From NCBI GenBank assembly GCA_945957605.1, contig CAMFLR010000001.1, forward strand, positions 558,001 through 622,000: a stretch of 64,000 nt of DNA. Reading direction: 5' to 3'. Within the stretch, counting starts at the first letter, position 1. Every line of letters begins with the position of its first letter. Origin of the DNA: an uncultured Isosphaeraceae bacterium (GTDB taxonomy: Bacteria; Planctomycetota; Planctomycetia; Isosphaerales; Isosphaeraceae). Shown in pieces: positions 62,911 through 64,000 of this stretch. The notes under the pieces were generated by a model, which saw only the letters and a list, made by a program, of their open reading frames with translations, ran no database searches and had not been told where the DNA came from. A program made the translations under genes and the position numbers.

Positions 62911-64000
62911 TTATCGCGACGTCAAAGCCTTCTTCCCGCTCAACTCGGTGATCGCTCGCGAAAGCACGCGGTCGTCTTTGGGATTTCCGATCTCAAACGT
63001 CGGAAGGGCGTCGTTACCATCACGCGGCTTGGCGACTTCTTGCATCAAGATCTTCGGCTCGACGCCCTGTTCGCTGTAAGCACGGCCGGTCGGCGAGTAG
63101 AACTGGGCCGTCGTCAGCTTCAGTCCGGCGGGAACGGTACGAAGCTCGAAAATGCTTTGCACCGATCCCTTGCCGTAGCTTTTGTGGTCGCCAATGATCG
63201 TCGCACGGTCGAGGTCTTTGAGCGCACCCGCGAGAATCTCGCTGGCGGAAGCGCTGTCGCGATCTATCAGCACCACGAGCGGCATCGTATAAACCAGGTC
63301 GGGCCGGGCGCGGTAGATCTGCGTCTGGCCGGGGGCACGCCCCTTGGTGGAGACGATCACACCGTGGTCGACGAAACGATCGGCGATGTCGACCGCCACA
63401 TTCAGCAGGCCGCCCGGGTTGCCTCGCAAATCGAGGACGAGCGTACGCAGACCCTGGCGCTGAAGCTTGGCGATCGCCTTGTCGAGTTCGTCGGTCGAGG
63501 TCTTCTGGAAGCCGGTGAGCTGGATGTAGCCGACACCGGCGGAAGGGTCGACGATCTTCGCTTGAGCGACACTCGCAACCTCGACGTGTCGACGCGAGAG
63601 CCGAAGCGATTTTGTGCCGCCAGCGGCGTATTGCACGGTGATGTCGACGGTCGAACCTTCAGCACCTTGAAGCATGCCGGCAGCCTCGTCGAGCCCCATC
63701 CCCTTCACCGACTTCGGCCCGACTGCGACGATCTTGTCGCCAATTTTCAGGCCAGCTTCGAATGCAGGTCCGTCCTTGATCACACCGACAAGCCGTAGGC
63801 CAAGCTCGTCTTGCTTCAGCTCGACGCCCAGGCCGACGAAGTTGCCGTCGATCATCGAGAACATGTCGTCGAGCTTGTCGGGCGTGAGGTAGCTCGAATA
63901 GGGATCGAGCACGTCGCACGCAGCGTAGGTGAATTCGAGAATCACCGGCGCGGGAGTGATGCCGAGTCCCTGTCGTGCCAGTTCGCAGGCCGAGAGAATC
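62911..64000 (-). CDS. S41 family C-terminal processing peptidase, N-terminus cut by right edge
   Basis: The frame is open to the window edge, so the start is missing. From the left end of the protein, YAACDVLDPYSSYLTPDKLD precedes a PDZ domain (about FVGLGVELKQDELGLRLVGV to the GMLQGAEGS loop). The protease core follows: LVLDLRGNPGGLLNVAVDIA, then VLIDRDSASASEILAGALKD with the catalytic Ser, and KSYGKGSVQSIFEL with the catalytic Lys. CtpA-type proteases trim the C-termini of exported proteins. The end has LPTFEIGNPKDDRVLSRA. It may be exported, but the signal region lies outside the window. Confidence 0.93.
   Translation of the reverse strand, partial: ILSACELARQGLGITPAPVILEFTYAACDVLDPYSSYLTPDKLDDMFSMIDGNFVGLGVELKQDELGLRLVGVIKDGPAFEAGLKIGDKIVAVGPKSVKGMGLDEAAGMLQGAEGSTVDITVQYAAGGTKSLRLSRRHVEVASVAQAKIVDPSAGVGYIQLTGFQKTSTDELDKAIAKLQRQGLRTLVLDLRGNPGGLLNVAVDIADRFVDHGVIVSTKGRAPGQTQIYRARPDLVYTMPLVVLIDRDSASASEILAGALKDLDRATIIGDHKSYGKGSVQSIFELRTVPAGLKLTTAQFYSPTGRAYSEQGVEPKILMQEVAKPRDGNDALPTFEIGNPKDDRVLSRAITELSGKKALTSR

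Noticed and set aside
1..64000. Search by eye for tRNA, rRNA, CRISPR, integrases and transposases
   Set aside because: None was recognised; a weakly conserved or short RNA could still have been missed without a covariance search.

Overview
The window looks like a piece of a planctomycete chromosome, probably from the Isosphaerales/Gemmatales side of the phylum. This is inferred from gene content, not from a marker gene. The DNA is GC-rich with strong G/C third-position preference. Lineage-typical families include a DUF1080 protein, a ThuA-like protein, a DUF3754 protein, a Ser/Thr kinase fused to RDD membrane domains, a cytochrome c plus sugar-dehydrogenase fusion, very large ResB/CcsA cytochrome c assembly proteins, and several Gfo/Idh and TIM-barrel sugar enzymes. 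No rRNA, tRNA, CRISPR array, integrase or transposase was recognised. Genes are packed on both strands in short operons.

Region 1-9 kb: the 5' part of a xanthine-dehydrogenase-type molybdenum enzyme (iron-sulfur subunit, then molybdopterin subunit running off the left edge). Then come a secreted Gly/Asn-rich TPR protein with a SnoaL-like partner, a rhodanese, an MDR oxidoreductase, a rhomboid protease and a small unknown protein behind two perfect hairpins. Region 9-16 kb: a tightly coupled pabB-pabC-Nif3-like operon for p-aminobenzoate synthesis, a TIM-barrel protein, and two unknown genes (SUKH-like; zinc-ribbon membrane protein) that look accessory. Region 16-30 kb: YceH, a large GH38-like protein, ThuA, DUF1080, MscL, the kinase/RDD protein, a zinc-ribbon protein, a PMT-type glycosyltransferase with a Gfo/Idh-like partner, and DUF3754.

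Region 30-42 kb: system II cytochrome c maturation (ResB + CcsA), DUF309, a phosphodiesterase-like protein, a secreted cupin, a hybrid PAS histidine kinase and a Tat-exported sugar isomerase-like protein. Region 42-50 kb: gatC-gatA-gatB (transamidation of Glu-tRNA(Gln)/Asp-tRNA(Asn)), a divergent glmU-HDAC pair, and a FGGY sugar kinase. Region 50-64 kb: asnB-dtd-DUF3052 in one coupled unit, a carbon-nitrogen hydrolase with a probable frameshift, a PEGA lipoprotein, pepA, ferritin behind a perfect 16-bp palindrome, a beta-propeller protein, the cytochrome c/sugar dehydrogenase fusion, and an S41 protease cut by the right edge.

Most genes are housekeeping or lineage-typical. I found no clear new defence or mobile system. 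The observations most worth a second look are the one-base frameshift in the carbon-nitrogen hydrolase, apparent loss of key residues in the GH38-like and Gfo/Idh-like proteins, the kinase-RDD-pseudokinase-RDD architecture, the rhomboid with a PH-like front domain, and several palindromes placed at gene starts.
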